Shown here: positions 32,225 through 32,306 of the stretch, in pieces
How the letters are laid out: each line of letters starts with the position of its first letter
How positions within the stretch are numbered: position 1 is the first letter of the stretch
Assembly: GCA_903870275.1 (NCBI GenBank)
Contig: CAIQCK010000018.1
Coordinates: forward strand, 1-32,306
Origin: an uncultured bacterium
GTDB taxonomy: Bacteria > Verrucomicrobiota > Verrucomicrobiia > CAIQCK01
Reading direction: 5' to 3'
DNA length: 32,306 bases
Notes under the pieces: model-generated
What the model was told of the DNA's origin: nothing
Database searches by the model: none
The model's input: the letters and a program-made list of their open reading frames with translations, nothing else
Position numbers and translations under genes: made by a program

Positions 32225-32306
32225 ATGGCAATCTTAGCCCGCATGGTCCAAGTCACCGAAGCGCAGCACCAACAATTGGATCGGTGGATCCGCGCACAGA
32301 ACACTC
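32225..32306 (+). CDS. N-terminal fragment of a probable IS630-family transposase (cut by window end)
   Basis: An ATG at 32225 opens a frame that runs off the window: MAILARMVQVTEAQHQQLDR, then WIRAQNT. This resembles the first helix of the helix-turn-helix domain in IS630-type transposases, which usually begin with a T-x-E-x-R-x-x-L-x-x-W-x-R pattern followed by T. An internal Met at residue 7 may be the real start. The bases before it (TGTAGTGTCTCACATATAG near 32170) may be the terminal inverted repeat, but only one end is in view. The call is by N-terminal pattern only. Confidence 0.5.
   Translation, partial: MAILARMVQVTEAQHQQLDRWIRAQNT

Noticed and set aside
1..32306. CRISPR arrays, restriction or other defence genes, prophage
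   Set aside because: I looked for regular short repeats and typical proteins and found none.

Overview
The window looks like a chromosomal segment of a PVC-group bacterium, most likely Verrucomicrobiota of the Pedosphaera/Limisphaerales kind. This is an inference from content: seven or so twin-arginine (Tat) signal proteins in 32 kb, many secreted glycan-active enzymes, short lineage-type proteins such as a pyruvate kinase without its C-terminal domain, and a small basic protein with repeated SAAGRAA/AQKARWAK units. No 16S gene or other decisive marker is present, so the placement is not firm.

Layout. Bases 1-1570 hold two convergent membrane proteins with zinc-ribbon cysteines. Bases 1800-6020 carry the basic repeat protein, a short pyruvate kinase, a one-helix microprotein, a secreted GH71/99-like protein on the minus strand and a CvfB-type S1 RNA-binding protein. 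Bases 6165-8054 encode a secreted protein with a transglutaminase-like Cys/His signature. Bases 8206-10652 are a minus-strand pair of Tat-exported GH29 fucosidase-family proteins. Bases 10653-13006 are gene-poor: a probable decayed SRAP-like gene, a TPR protein, a Cys-rich small ORF and several inverted repeats. Bases 13007-15267 hold a fusion of a DUF5666-like domain to a DUF1080/LamG-like domain, a CvpA-type membrane protein, and a stand-alone paralogue of the DUF5666-like domain. Bases 15577-18106 hold two Tat proteins, a DegT-type aminotransferase and an aldo/keto-reductase-like protein. From 18203 to 31485 lies a large divergent glycan locus: a 1160-residue secreted protein with a carbohydrate-binding-like domain on the minus strand, and five plus-strand genes (GH36-like protein, sugar isomerase-like TIM barrel, heparinase-like lyase, Gfo/Idh/MocA oxidoreductase, second isomerase-like TIM barrel). 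The window ends with tRNA-Arg(ACG) and the start of a probable IS630-type transposase.

How the genes may work together. The 22-31.5 kb cluster reads as a saccharide-utilisation unit acting largely outside the cytoplasm: hydrolase and lyase release sugars, and Tat-exported NAD(P)-type oxidoreductase and isomerase/eliminase-fold proteins then modify them. The pairing Gfo/Idh/MocA plus AP-endonuclease-2-fold protein (23 bp apart), with a DUF1080-like protein elsewhere in the window, recalls the 3-keto-glycoside oxidation-elimination route described in Bacteroides. That role is inferred, not shown.

The most unusual non-coding signal is a leader sequence shared by unrelated genes. About 145 bp is clearly alike upstream of the DegT gene and the GH36-like gene. 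A further 65-70 bp, ending in a Shine-Dalgarno and ATG, is shared between the DegT gene and the transglutaminase-like gene 9 kb away. This could mark a regulon, an RNA leader, or a mobile intergenic element.
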